A DNA stretch of 64,000 nucleotides, taken from the NCBI GenBank assembly GCA_015178975.1, contig WHVD01000222.1:1-64000 (forward strand), in the 5' to 3' direction. Origin of the DNA: Hysterangium stoloniferum (taxonomy: Eukaryota > Basidiomycota > Agaricomycetes > Hysterangiales > Hysterangiaceae). The position numbers and the translations under genes are program-made. The stretch's first letter is position 1. Every line of letters begins with the position of its first letter. This document shows positions 25,083-36,265 of this stretch, piece by piece. Under the pieces are notes generated by a model that was not told where the DNA came from, ran no database searches, and saw nothing but the letters and a program-made list of their open reading frames with translations.

Positions 25083-25391
25083 TCATCGTATACCCCGATT
25101 AACCCGCAATACAGGAGTCAATGAACGAATGTGTTCCAGGGTCATGAGGTATGTCAACTGATCAAGTCCTCGTCCGCAAACTCTCGGAAACCAAATCAGG
25201 TGTATTGACGAGGTTCCAGCGTAGCGTTGTGTTATGAGGCCCAACTTGAGTCGACTGTACCACAAAGCACAAAGATTCGCCGAATGCGTCACATAGTCCC
25301 CGGTTCTGTTGATACCGAAATGTGGGTTAGATTCAACGAAGAGGACCAAGCCACACGGCTTGGAGATAATTGGCATAGAAGAATCACTCAA
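25083..25391 (-). other. Conserved open frame shared by both arms (left copy)
   Basis: A 102-codon frame (SKPCGLVLFVESNPHFGINR... LTYLMTLEHIRSL) is open here, and its counterpart is open at 43226-43588 on the plus strand. The copies differ at a handful of residues. Retention of the frame in both arms could reflect coding use or simply recent duplication. No family recognised and no Met context that decides a start. Confidence 0.3.
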
Positions 25392-26329
25392 AAGACGATA
25401 ATAGAAAGAGACGGCGACCGTTGTCAGTGTTCATCATGAACCGTCGTCATCCCCTGGATGACTCAGCAACCAGTCGGGTGAACATTGGAAAAATGAAAAA
25501 CAGGCAGCTGCCCTAGCTAGTTAGTATATATTTACTGAGCGGTATTTTTTCTACCTGACTTGGTGTATACTAGGACTCGAGGACCACTGCCATTCGTCCG
25601 ATAGTACTATTGGCCATTTAATACCCTCTCGTTCTAACCGTAGTATAAACTCTAGCCGTCGGCAGACCATAGATAGGATTTGTTTCGAAGATCTAAGAAG
25701 ATCTTATAATGATATAATTTACCCAGCCTACGTTTTTGTCCCTGGCTGCGGTTGTGATGTAATCATTATCGCCAGGACCCTGTCCTGTCTACAATTGATC
25801 CTTGGGGCAACTCCTACCCAAGGTGTCGGCGCATATTAGAGAAACCATCAACATGCTCAAAGTCCTGTTACCTTGGAACTGGGCGAGTAATTAAATGATT
25901 ATGGGACTTACTTGTGACGCGGCACACTAAAATCTTAGAAATATATCGGCTCAGCATCATAATATCCATGCCCATCTGTTAGGTTGCAGGGCTGAAAATG
26001 GATATTCCTGGTATTTCTTACTATGGTACAACATTCACAAATCGTGATAATATAAATGTCAGTCCATGCTGTATAAAGGCAATGGAGATGTCATTTTTCC
26101 TAATATCCAGGCTATTGGCATTGGCTACCAAGGCGTACTCCGTGAACTGTATCTCAGAGCAATAGGCACTAGGGATAATGCGCTATCCTGACATATCTAT
26201 GTCAACATCCACACAATAAATCTAACTGGAAGGTACAAAAATACCGGGACCATCGGAAAATCACAAAGACGGAATCTTATTTGGCTCTGCGCGAGAGCGA
26301 GAACAATCGCACGCTGTAACCATGAGGGT

Positions 26330-26566
26330 GTTAAAGCTACTTGCGCAGGAACCTTAAGTATGCCTGTAGATAGACGAATAAGGGACTATTACTATAATAG
26401 AGAAAAGAAACCTTGCATACCTCTTAGTGAGTTAACAACTCCACTAAGAGGTCATGTCCTTGACTCGTAACTATTTATATAGTTCGGGTACTCAACTCCG
26501 AAATATACAGGTGCAACCAACATTTGGTGTGTTCCTGATTAAATAATACTTACATCTCCAACAGAG
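26330..26566 (+). other. Insertion present only in the left arm
   Basis: Right-arm sequence runs directly from the equivalent of accatgaggg to cttttctgacggtggggg, whereas here about 237 bp intervene. The insert is flanked by gaggg and agaggg, so a 5-bp target duplication GAGGG is possible. Inside is a palindrome-like cctcttagtgagttaacaac/tccactaagagg. A small non-autonomous transposon is likely. Confidence 0.5.
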
Positions 26567-26652
26567 GGCTTTTCTGACAGTGGGGGTTGTGATCATCATC
26601 ATGCTCATGAAAGGTCATATTCTGATACATATGACAAGCGTTACAGACCCAT

Positions 26653-28612
26653 ATGACTCCATTGTACACTGTAGCAAGGAAAGGGACTTCTTTTCAGTGC
26701 TTAAGAGGCTCGCACTGATTATAAGTCCAAAAATGCACTGGACAGAGGTCTCTGAACTTGGAGGATTTTAACTAAGAAAATGCACTTATTTCAAGTGCTT
26801 AATTGAACTGGTTTTGATGTAACTTTGTATTTGAGTTGTTCTTCAAGTTGTCGGTGATCTCGTTCTCATTGACATTTGGTCACTTCTTTAGTGCAAGAAG
26901 GATGATATAGGCATGGTTTTCTGAGTCATAATGTGTTGATGCAGGAGGGGGGGTATATGCCAGTACACCGTGGACATGAACAAAAAATGTTGGTATTACT
27001 AAGTTACTTTATTGGATTAGTCTAGCACAAAATACTGGGGACCCACAAGTGTCATCACAGTGAGATTATTACTGAGCGGCGAAAACTGTGGACCACTTTA
27101 GCAAAATCTATGTAAAGTTCATTCAAACTCCGCTCACCAGTCCTTACGAACAATTGCAATCATTCTCTCTCCCTACCACTCATATATTTCCCTTGAACAA
27201 GCCTAATGGAGAATTCAGAAACAGATCCTGATATAAATGTGGGCAGTATTTATAGGTAAGTAATATCTTATTAAGTCCATATGAACTTCCCTGAACTATT
27301 CACATTATTCACAACTATTTTACTTGGGAATTCCAGCCTTTCAAAAGTCCAAGAGTGCTTGTGGTCATTCCCACACATCCAATGAAGATATATCCTGTAT
27401 TATTTCCTATTTTCTAACGCATATAATCATATACTAACATATCTCTATGCTGAAGCTGCTCACGGCCCAAACCGGACCAAAATGTCTGCCCCCGCATCAT
27501 CAGTGACCAAGAATCCAACAACAATCATGGTAGTGACAGGACTGAGATGACGGATGGCAAAGAGAACTGTGAGAGTATGCACAATTTACCACCAAAAGGG
27601 GACGAAAACAGACCCCAATGGTTCGTGCACAACTCCCACACTGTATCCGCAAAGATCTACCAACCATTTTTACTTTATATTATTAGTCAAAGCGCCATAA
27701 AACCATTATAGACATTACACCGGTAGGTTTTCTCCTCACTGTATAGCCCATCTCAAGCCTACTTTTGTCATTCAATATAGCCCGTAACAACTACCCAAAA
27801 GATACAGATATTTATATGTCAGATTATAGCTGTGCTGAATGGCATCTCATAGGGCAAGGGGAAGAAACCTCAGTAATCATCGTGTCCTTCATCGAAGCTC
27901 ACACATGTTACAGTAGTACGTTCTCAATAATTATTGACATTATTGATTTTGCTTAAACACCGCCGATAGCTCACTGTTCCCAATTCTACTCGAGGAAAGA
28001 AAGTCAAAATCAATGGCCAGTGTATTCCTTAAGTCAGTCCATGTTATTATACTCACAATCGAACAGGTGCCCTCACCAGCATTTTCTACCAGCGGTGCAA
28101 ATGAAGGACGGTGATTTTAAGATTATTATGATTATTCTAAGATTATTTTAATATATTTGGCTATAGGTATTGATATTTAAACGTCAAATGTTTGTAGTCA
28201 TTGAAATGACATCATTCAAAGCTGCCGCTTGAGTCTCGCACCCCTCATCGTACATCCAATGCTGACAATCCCGATTCCCTGCAACATTTCACCCCCCGTC
28301 CCCCACCGAAATTTCTCTTTCGTTTTCGTTTCTGCTGGTACGCAATGTCTCGGAGTATTTGCTTCTACCGTCGTCTTCTCCTTATACAGACAACATCAAG
28401 TTTTCAAACTACTGTCACTTTTGCTATCGCTTACGTTTCGCAGTGAGGTTCTTTCCTTCTCAGTGGTTCAGTAAATCAATTAATCTGGACTGATTGGTGA
28501 TAAATATATCTCTATTCCACTGTGCATGTACCATTCGGAACTGTAGATGAAAGCCTCTCTGGCACCGAATATAATATATTTTCAAGCTGATATGGATCTA
28601 CTTTTAAACCTG
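26653..28612 (+). other. Intergenic region without recognised genes
   Basis: About 2 kb of AT-rich DNA between the left arm and the MITE-like element. Open frames are short and show no family signal or consistent splice chain. Nothing further can be supported. Confidence 0.5.
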
Positions 28613-28771
28613 TGAAAAGTCTGATATCGACCGATAACCAGTGCTAATTTGCACTGGCTGCGACATTTTTTCGCAGTAGCACTAGTGCTTTTTGCGCTTT
28701 TCAAAAAGACCGGGGCTGAACTAAATTTTTTTTCAAAAGCACTGATAATCAGTGTGATGGGACTTTTGACC
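28613..28771. mobile_element. MITE-like element
   Basis: Imperfect terminal inverted repeats of about 32 bp: the left end at 28613-28644 (gaaaagtc...gataaccagtgct) pairs with the right end at 28738-28771 (agcactgataatcagtg...gacttttgacc). The left end also contains the perfect hairpin ccagtgc-taattt-gcactgg. It is about 160 bp and non-coding, 157 bp upstream of the tRNase Z start. Confidence 0.6.
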
Positions 28772-28927
28772 AGTACGTAAGGGACCTATCAGCATCCGAG
28801 GGCTTTCAATAAGTCCGTTTCCTTGCTACAGTGTGTATCAACTAGTTCGACAGGCCACAAGTCATCAACAAGTCATACACTCATTAGAGTCACAGACAAG
28901 TCACAAATTTGCAGGCGCTAACTACCA

Positions 28928-31900
28928 ATGCTTCAGAAATCAGTGCTCTGCTCCATTATCCGCATTGGTCGTATCACTCGAAGATACTCCTCTTCTCCAG
29001 ATATAAATATGTCTGCGACATGCTGGGCTACTTGTCTTACTTCCGAATCATCTGATACGAATTTATCAGTACTTCTGGATTTTAACTCATCAAGATACTT
29101 GTTCAACTGCGGGGAAGGAACCACACGTGCAATGCTACAACGCAGAAAAGGGTTCCGAAAAATTAAAGCAATATTTACTAGTGGTATCGACACCGATCGT
29201 TCAAGTGGATTGCCAGGTATGGTTCTCCATTCTGAATCTTAACCTTACCTCATCTTTGAAAAAATCTTCCCAAATCTTCCCTAAACAGGACTGTTGATGT
29301 GTTCAGCAGACAGTAACACCACCAAATTAGATGTCTTCGGACCTAAGGGATTAGAACATTTTATAGCTTCAACGAGGTCTTACAACATAAGGTCGGTTGC
29401 GAGATCTAGAACCCTAGCCCGCCTTGTAACCCTATCATCTCAAGGGAAACATTATCACTCAATACACGTGAGATATCTGAAGAATCGGTATCTCCCATAT
29501 ATGTAGATGAAAACCTATCTGTTTTTTCCGTTCCTCTTGCTCCAAACTCTCCGTCAGCTGCCTTGTTGACATCCGAAACTTTGAAGCGCAAACGGCCCAA
29601 CGATGAGGCATCTCTGCAGCTAAATAAGAAAGTGAAGTTGGATGAGGACCTTAAGAACACAGCCGACATAACCTCAACATCGGACGAGAGCTCAACGAAA
29701 GATTCGACACTCCCATCCTCCCTCGTGACTGATTCTGCTGTGCAACGGCGTCGACAAGTCATATCCCACATATTTCCCGGGCGTTTTGCGCATTCGCATT
29801 CCCAACTCATGAGCACACAACTTGACCGTCGGGACAGAGGGTCATTTTTAATAAATGAACCACTTCCTCGTATGGAGAAAAAGGTTTATTCTTTGAGCTA
29901 TATCGTTTTAGGTGCCCAGCTACGGGGAAAGTTTGATGTTGCTAAAGCTAAAATGCTTGGCTTAAAAAATGGACCCATTAGGGCACGCCTTGCGAGAGGA
30001 GAAACCGTTGTCACTGAGGAAGGGAGAACGATCACGCCTGATATGATTCTCGGTCCTGCGCCCCGACCTGAAGTATATATTCGTTTTATAAGGTATTTCG
30101 TTGCTTATCGACAGCTCTTTTTCCCAGGCTGTCATTTTTATCGATTGCCCTTCTCCAGACTACATACCTTCGTTAGAAAGCTCTAAAAGTTTCAAAAATT
30201 TTCAAACAGGTGGGGACTACCTCGTGCATTGCATTTTCCATCTCGCAGGGAGCAAAGTTCTCGAAGATGCCCGATATAAAAAATGGCTAACTTCCTTCGG
30301 TGAGAACGTCTATGTACGTGGTAGTTCATACTTTTCCATTTTCGAACTCATTTACCGCTCTGTAGCATTTGGTGGCCGGGCCTGATATCTCATCCGATCG
30401 AATATGTTTCACATCAACTGCTTACATGCAACTTCGACTGTCACATCTGGATCCCGACATGTTTCAAGTACCGAAATGTCACTCCCCACCAGTGATATCA
30501 GCTGGTATGTAGTGGTAATTTTTGTCACTGGCTTGAATTATAATATCAATACAGGTATAGGTGAGAAAACGATATCTTTGCGACATAACGACTATATTCC
30601 ACTTCGACCTGCCGGGCCACCAATTTCCCTGGCTGATGAGGATCCTATTGACCTATTTCACCTCGCTGTTCAAAACGGCGGCAACCATAATGCTTCTTCC
30701 ATTTTAAATCCTACAGTTATTAAAACCTTCGACCGTGTGCGCCGGCAAATCGCTGAAGAGTCTGCTGTGAAAATTCTCCAGCCCGGCAACGATGTTCGAG
30801 TAACACCTCTTGGGACGAGTAGTGCAATGACGTCCAAGTATAGGAATGGTATGGCACAATTTTTGACTGTTGCGTCAAAGTATTTACACGGTTAATTAGT
30901 CAGCTCTATTCTTGTGCAAATTCCAAACTCAGGGGGTATATTATTGGACTGCGGCGAAGGCACATTCGGACAATTATGCAGGCATTTTGGATCGAAGGTA
31001 TCGGACGCCCTGCTAGACATTCGATGCATATTCATTTCACATCTTCACGGAGACCACCACATCGGCTTATCAAAATTATTGTCACGACGGCGGAAGGTAC
31101 TTAAATATGTAAAATTCAGAGTTTATACCGTGTATTGACTTTTCGCCAGATGAAACCTACTACTCCTGTTTACTTGGTCGCGAATGAACCGACAATCCTA
31201 TATTTGCAAGAGTATAGCGACCTGGAAGATCTAGGATTTGGTGATCCTATTGCTGGTGTTAGATTGATATATTCGGAATATGTTCATTGGAATAAAAGAG
31301 TCACTATCCAGAAATATAAGGACAGACCACTAGAGTGGACGGAATTGCAAAGGTCAGTGGAATGCGGCGAATATTGCGTCAAATATATTAACGCTTGAAT
31401 TAGCTCACAAAGTGCAATGCGTGATCTTACATCTTCTATGAATTTGTTATCGATGGAGACAGTAGATGTATGGCACAGAGGATCGTGCTTTGGGTTTATT
31501 ATTAAGAATGCGGAGGGATGGAGTCTCGTGTAGGTCCAACCTAGACGAATATATCCTGGAGAAAGTATTTATTTGACTTAGATATTCTGGGGATACAAGA
31601 CCATCTAACAACCTCATCCGTGCGGGGCGTGATGCGACGTTATTAATTCACGAAGCAACCTTGGCGGATGACCAAACGGAACTTGCTGCGCTGAAGGCTC
31701 ATAGTACCATCGGGCAAGCAATCGATGTCGCGAAAAAGTAAGCTTGTCGTCCCCTGTCTTTTCATTGAACGCATACCAATCGTCGTCCTTAGGATGCGAG
31801 CCAAAAATGTCTTACTCACTCATTTTTCGAATCGATTCCCGAAGACGCCCCAACTAGCGACGTCGGGAGCCGCAGATCCTACACATCCCACAGTAGCAAT

Positions 31901-32039
31901 TGCATTTGACCATGTAACGGTTTCTATAGGGGATATGTGGAAGCTGAGTCGTTATTTACCAGCAATTGAGCAAAGCTTTATAGATAGCGAGGATCCTGAA
32001 GATGAAGGTTTTTCAGTGGAATTAGCAGCAGACTCATAA
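28928..32039 (+). CDS. TRZ1: tRNase Z, long form (ELAC2/Trz1)
   Basis: Endonuclease that removes the 3' trailer of pre-tRNAs. The N-terminal half is a degenerate metallo-beta-lactamase domain ([48 protein letters not shown]). A linker with KRKRPND, then [18 protein letters not shown] and [14 protein letters not shown] follow. The C-terminal half is catalytic: [33 protein letters not shown], the metal motif [10 protein letters not shown] (about 31036-31065), [20 protein letters not shown]...HSTIGQA and [10 protein letters not shown]. About 12 exons with GT-AG borders join these. One junction near 29370-29430 changes frame and needs either a 41-nt intron or an indel. The N-terminus [19 protein letters not shown] resembles a mitochondrial presequence, with a second in-frame Met (MSATCW) at 29009. 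Confidence 0.93.
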
Positions 32040-32731
32040 ATATAGTTTACTTAACTAATGGGTAATTTGGTTATGCTCCGATGTTATCTGGTAGCATCCG
32101 GCAGCCTTCGGGTATTTCGTAATCAAGTCCTTATATATAAAGTAACGGTTCAATGTAAACTTGTACAGTCTTCTGGATGTGGCGCTAAAATGGTATCCGA
32201 GTTTTAGTTTCGAGGTCGTTCCGGGCTCAGACATGCCAATGAGTCGGCTCGATCAACAAAAGTAGTTCGCACAGCTGCCACCTGTTGCAACTAGTCTTGA
32301 AATATACCGTTGGCTTGCATAATGTCTGTCTATTGAAAGTGTACTATGATCTGTCAGGTATTTGAGAAATATTATGACCAGAAAAATTGTTGAGTATAGC
32401 CATGATATAGCATATTGTCAAGTAATCATTCTATGTATTTAGTATGTTAGTAGGAGACCATCGATATCTGGATTTATTATTTCCGTGGATGTGGGATATC
32501 TCAGTACAATTTTATACGGACAGCGTCCCTGGTGTATCAATCAACAAGGATCTAATCAATTATGCCACATTTATATATCACAAATACACATTTAAAAACC
32601 AACAGATTATAGAAATGATACACTTGTTATAGAAACTGATTTTTTAAGTAGCTATATCAGTTTTCAAGAGATTCTTCTTGATCACACATGTGTGACAGAG
32701 TCACCAGCGCCTGCTCGTGGTCCTCACGTCA
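32040..32731 (+). other. Spacer between tRNase Z and Nop8
   Basis: About 690 bp. A 62-codon open frame at 32444-32632 has no family signal and unusually AT-rich codons; not called as a gene. No other feature seen. Confidence 0.5.
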
Positions 32732-34527
32732 ATGGCCACTATCCAAAGAAGACTTCATATATCTGGCCTGACACCCGCAATTACTGTCACGGACATCAAT
32801 GCACGACTGCAAGGATTTGGTAAAGTATTAGCCCTTGACGGCTTTGGTCTATTGAACGGTTTAGGTTAGAATCGTTAGAGAACGATTTTTTTCAATCTTT
32901 GCTTTCTTTACATTGGCTCATATTTGACAGGGGAGCCCAGAAAGTTTGGATATGTAACGCTCGAGGCAACTGAGTCCAACTTATCGCGCTGTTCGTTTTT
33001 CCCCTTCCAATTTAACTAGTTCATGTGGTTTCTGAATATATCATACGAACGTAGGCCTCAATCTGCTCAGTGGGACCACCTGGAAAGGCACAAAATTGCG
33101 AATCGGCGAGGCGAAACCTGACTACGCACAGCGGTCAGTTTGATATCATGTAAGTTAAAGCTTCATTAATTTGACGGTCCAAGTAGCCTGCAAAACGAAC
33201 GGAAACAAGCTATTGAAGATGCAGAGCGGCCATCTAAACGTAGGCGACTTCCTCGTGGTGTGCATGGCATTATCTCGAACGATATGTCTGTAGTAAATTT
33301 AGAAAATGTCGAGACACATCCAGTATGTACCAAGCTTTGGTCATTGTAACTTACTCATTCTATCAGGGTTGGCACAGAACAGCTCTCTCTCATCTAATTC
33401 GCCCTATGAAAATGAGGCCAGCACGCCCATTATCGAATCCGTCTGCCGTAAACAAGGTTGAAACTTTAATAACGAAACGGAGGAAGCCTAGTGCTTTCGG
33501 TGTTCCTGTTCGGGCCCGAGTGCGGACCATTGACCCACGATTATTTGCCTCTACACATTTACGAGAAAATATGCTGGATGCTGTTGTGATAAACCCTGCT
33601 CTATCCGGGAGGCATGTCTCCCCACCGCAGACTTTAAAATCAAGGTCACCTTCTGTGGCTTCTTCCGTGTCCGAGAGAGAATCTGTAGAGGAAAACAATG
33701 GGCGCATTCCCCCGGATGCTCAGGTTTCTATCGATCAGAATATGGATATAGATTTGGAACCCAATATTGCCCGAGAGAAATTGCGGCAATTAGATTTGTT
33801 ATCACAAATGTTTGGAGATACGAACAGTGAGTGGGGACAAAAAGAGTCAGTAGACGGCGAGGCCACTGAGGACCATCATTCAATGTCGCCCGTCCCCTAT
33901 GCGATTGATGCGGAAATGACAGACGTTGCTAGCTCACAACAACACCAGGAACTCGTAGCTCAGGCATTTGAATCTGCACCAGTCGAGAAGATTACCTCTA
34001 GATCCTTGAAGGATATTTTCAAGCCTCAGGAGGAACAAGGTTTGTGAGGTTTCCCTGTATTTCCCCCTTTACTCATTTATGATAGGGGGATTTTCTGTTA
34101 TAAGAAATCTTGTCAATCTTGACCTGGACCTTGATCCTGCCTTTGATTTCAGTGTCATAGACACCACTGCTGAGCCTGTTCGAGAAGTTATTCCAGTTAC
34201 ACAGACGTCGCTCCAACAACCAAATATAACGCTGGATAACTCCCTTCCATTCTATTTTCCTCAACCGGATATCCCCCGTGTCAAAGATTTATTTTCCATA
34301 GCAAGGGCTGAAGGTTGGTCATTTGGTAGAAGTGGCGACTCGTGAGTTCATGCAGAGTTTTTTTTATTGTTGTATTGGTTGCTAGATGATCTCATTTTAG
34401 AGAAACCATTCGTAATAGATGGGATGAAACCAAGGGCGCACTGACGCAAGAGTGGAAGAAACGTTCGCGCGAAGCAGCAAAGTCCAGACGACGCCATTAT
34501 GGTGTGGCCGGGGGGGAAGATATTTAG
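32732..34527 (+). CDS. NOP8: Nop8/NOL8-type RRM protein (60S ribosome biogenesis)
   Basis: Starts MATIQRRLHISGLTP, an RNA-recognition motif with the GFGKVLALDGFG turn. GEPRKFGYVTLEATESNLSRC and LNLLSGTTWKGTKLRIGEAK, then KPDYAQR, are a hallmark of fungal Nop8/NOL8. A basic stretch RPSKRRRLPRG follows. A large middle exon (33367-34040) is disordered and acidic/Ser-rich. The C-terminal region contains DLFSIARAEGWSFGRSGDS, ETIRNRWDETKGALTQEWKKR and the final RREAAKSRRRHYGVAGGED-type basic tail; TAG at 34525-34527. In yeast Nop8 acts in early nucleolar pre-60S assembly. The tail is typical of the family. Confidence 0.88.
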
Positions 34528-35098
34528 TGTCTATCGTGCCTTTGGCTTAGATCCATCCCCTCAAGCTGTTGTCGCATTTAGCGTTAGTCACCATCGGGGT
34601 GGGCATTTCAAAGACATTTTTGCTAAAATAGAAGTACCAAGAGTTCTAAGTGCTCTTAGTTGTGATGTGGCCATAGGCTATTTCATAATGGGCAGGTAGT
34701 GTAGATTTAAGCCTACCGTCGTAAGCTAAAACGCTTGGATGACGATAGAGAAGGATTGATAATGCTCGATTTATCTGATGTACGGTTAACGGATACAATA
34801 CACTGAACAAGAGAATGCTCTTTTTGTGAGGGTCGGGGATCCCCCACTGACCGGATATGAATGGTGGAGGAAGGGGGGTAGAATTAGAAAATCAATCCCT
34901 CACCAGATGTGCTGTAGAGAGTCAGATGATGCTATTTGCTAATGCAATCATACTGCACACTGCCAGCATGCGTATAATCCTTTAAACTGGGCACATGGTC
35001 TTTGGGCTTTGAAAGTGAACACAGACGATAGGGTGAGCTGCTCCTTTTAATAGCAAAGTCAATCAAAATCCAGTAATAAAAACAGTTCATGTACCATG
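34528..35098 (+). other. Convergent spacer between Nop8 and Rrp41
   Basis: About 570 bp between the ends of two converging genes; presumably both 3' UTRs. No gene or repeat recognised. Confidence 0.5.
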
Positions 35099-36148
35099 TC
35101 AAGTTTCCTGCATGGCGTCCAATTCGTCATTGGGTGGCGCTCCATCTCTCTCCACGGTCCGTGCAACTCCGCTACCGCCCATAGACTCCACCAGTTCACT
35201 CGTAAATGATCGAATTGTTGCACGCATCTCCTTGTGGAGTACCTGGGAAGCGGAAAGTGCCAAACGTACGAGTTCTTCGAAACTATATTGGAAAGGAAGC
35301 AGTTTATCAGCATTTGGGGCTATACAAAGCGTTGACGATTTGTAGCAACTAGGGAACTCTTACCGATCCACATGCAACCGAGTCTCCATTGTAACAAGTG
35401 TTACTTTCTTGGTTTTGGGCATCACAGCCATGGTCAAATGGGGTATATCCGTTTCTTCCAGGGATGTTAAATCAAGTAATGCCTGAGTTGAAATGACACC
35501 GCATGTAATTGCGGTAACATAGTCAGCCATAGGAATACCGGCATTAATGAGTGCCAGTGTAGTTGCGTTAATGGCGGCCTGGAGGATACCTATGAAGTTT
35601 CAGAATCACTATATATATTAAGTTTTGATAATTTAAATAAAAACTGACCGCCATCTTGCTCCAAAACTTGAATAAATATGTCGATTTGAGAACGTGGATA
35701 AAGGTGTGTTTGGATGACGGGCTCAAAGGTGGATTCAATGGCAGCGGCAAACTCTAAAAGCCGTCTGTAAATTCTGGATTAACACACTCAGGCCATCAGC
35801 ACAACCTGTCACTGACTTATCACCTCTTCCTCTCCGCCTTCGTTCACCAGAGCTGAACGGTGCTATTCCCACTTCAACGTTAATGACCGCGCGATCATGC
35901 AGAGTTAAACTCCTCATTCGTGCCTCCCTAGGACCAAAAACAGATGCCAGAACGGTTGTTAGACCATGCGAGATGGAGGACGAGCCGTCGGCGTTGGAGC
36001 TTGACGAGGCGAGGTCAATGGAGATATTGCGTAGTTCGTACTGACGACGACCATCTGATCTGTATCCTCCCTCGTTGAGTATTTCAACGCGCGATCCCTG
36101 TTGAGCGTAAGCGGCACCATGACTAGATAATTTGTTGTAACTCACCAT
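35099..36148 (-). CDS. RRP41: Exosome subunit Rrp41/Ski6 (EXOSC4), RNase PH fold
   Basis: Core-ring subunit of the RNA exosome. The conserved start is SRVEILNEGGYRSDGRRQYE followed by LRNISIDLA; then GLTTVLASVFGPREAR, INVEVGIAPFSSGERRRRGRGDK, RLLEFAAAIESTFEPVIQT, YPRSQIDIFIQVLEQDGG, AAINATTLALINAGIPMADY and the C-terminal ELVESMGG region. Stop at 35099-35101. The best model has ATG alone as the first coding exon (36146-36148), then a 48-nt intron (36098-36145, gtgagt...caacag). Because 48 is a multiple of three and contains no stop, reading through would add 16 residues; the spliced form MGSRVEILNEGG fits the family better. Like eukaryotic Rrp41 generally, it is expected to be structural rather than catalytic. 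Confidence 0.93.
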
Positions 36149-36265
36149 TTTTTGACTTGCTTCTTGAAAATTAGAGCAATTACGTGCTCACCCTGATAAG
36201 CGCCCATGATACGTGCCTTATTCCATTACCACAACTAAACCACTGGTGTGCACCCAATCACAATC
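36149..36265. promoter_or_regulatory. Shared 117-bp promoter region of RRP41 and NPT1
   Basis: The start codons of two divergent genes are 117 bp apart, so their 5' regulatory sequences overlap. Contains a CCAAT-type ccaatcacaatcatg just before the NPT1 start; whether it is used is unknown. Confidence 0.55.

Larger units (their letters stand above)
21001..26652 (+). repeat. Left arm of a large inverted duplication
   Basis: This segment matches the reverse complement of 41605-47515 along nearly its full length. The outer border is the shared sequence actagttcgaatt (21008 here; about 47510 on the right). The inner border is the shared gcgttacagacccatatg (ends 26652 here; about 41605 on the right). 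Sequence identity appears high (roughly 90-95% by eye) with several indels. No terminal inverted repeats, LTRs, reverse transcriptase or transposase motif were recognised in the arm. It is AT-rich and contains fragmentary coding frames, described separately. Confidence 0.85.

Noticed and set aside
21001..26652. Interpretation of the arms as Helitrons that captured a helicase fragment
   Set aside because: No TC start, CTRR end with hairpin or Rep/helicase ORF was found at the arm borders, and the helicase copy lies outside the arm. HCS1 itself is a conserved host SF1 helicase, not a Helitron Pif1-type helicase.
32444..32632. 62-codon open frame as a gene
   Set aside because: Very AT-rich, no homology recognised, isolated, and no plausible splice partners.
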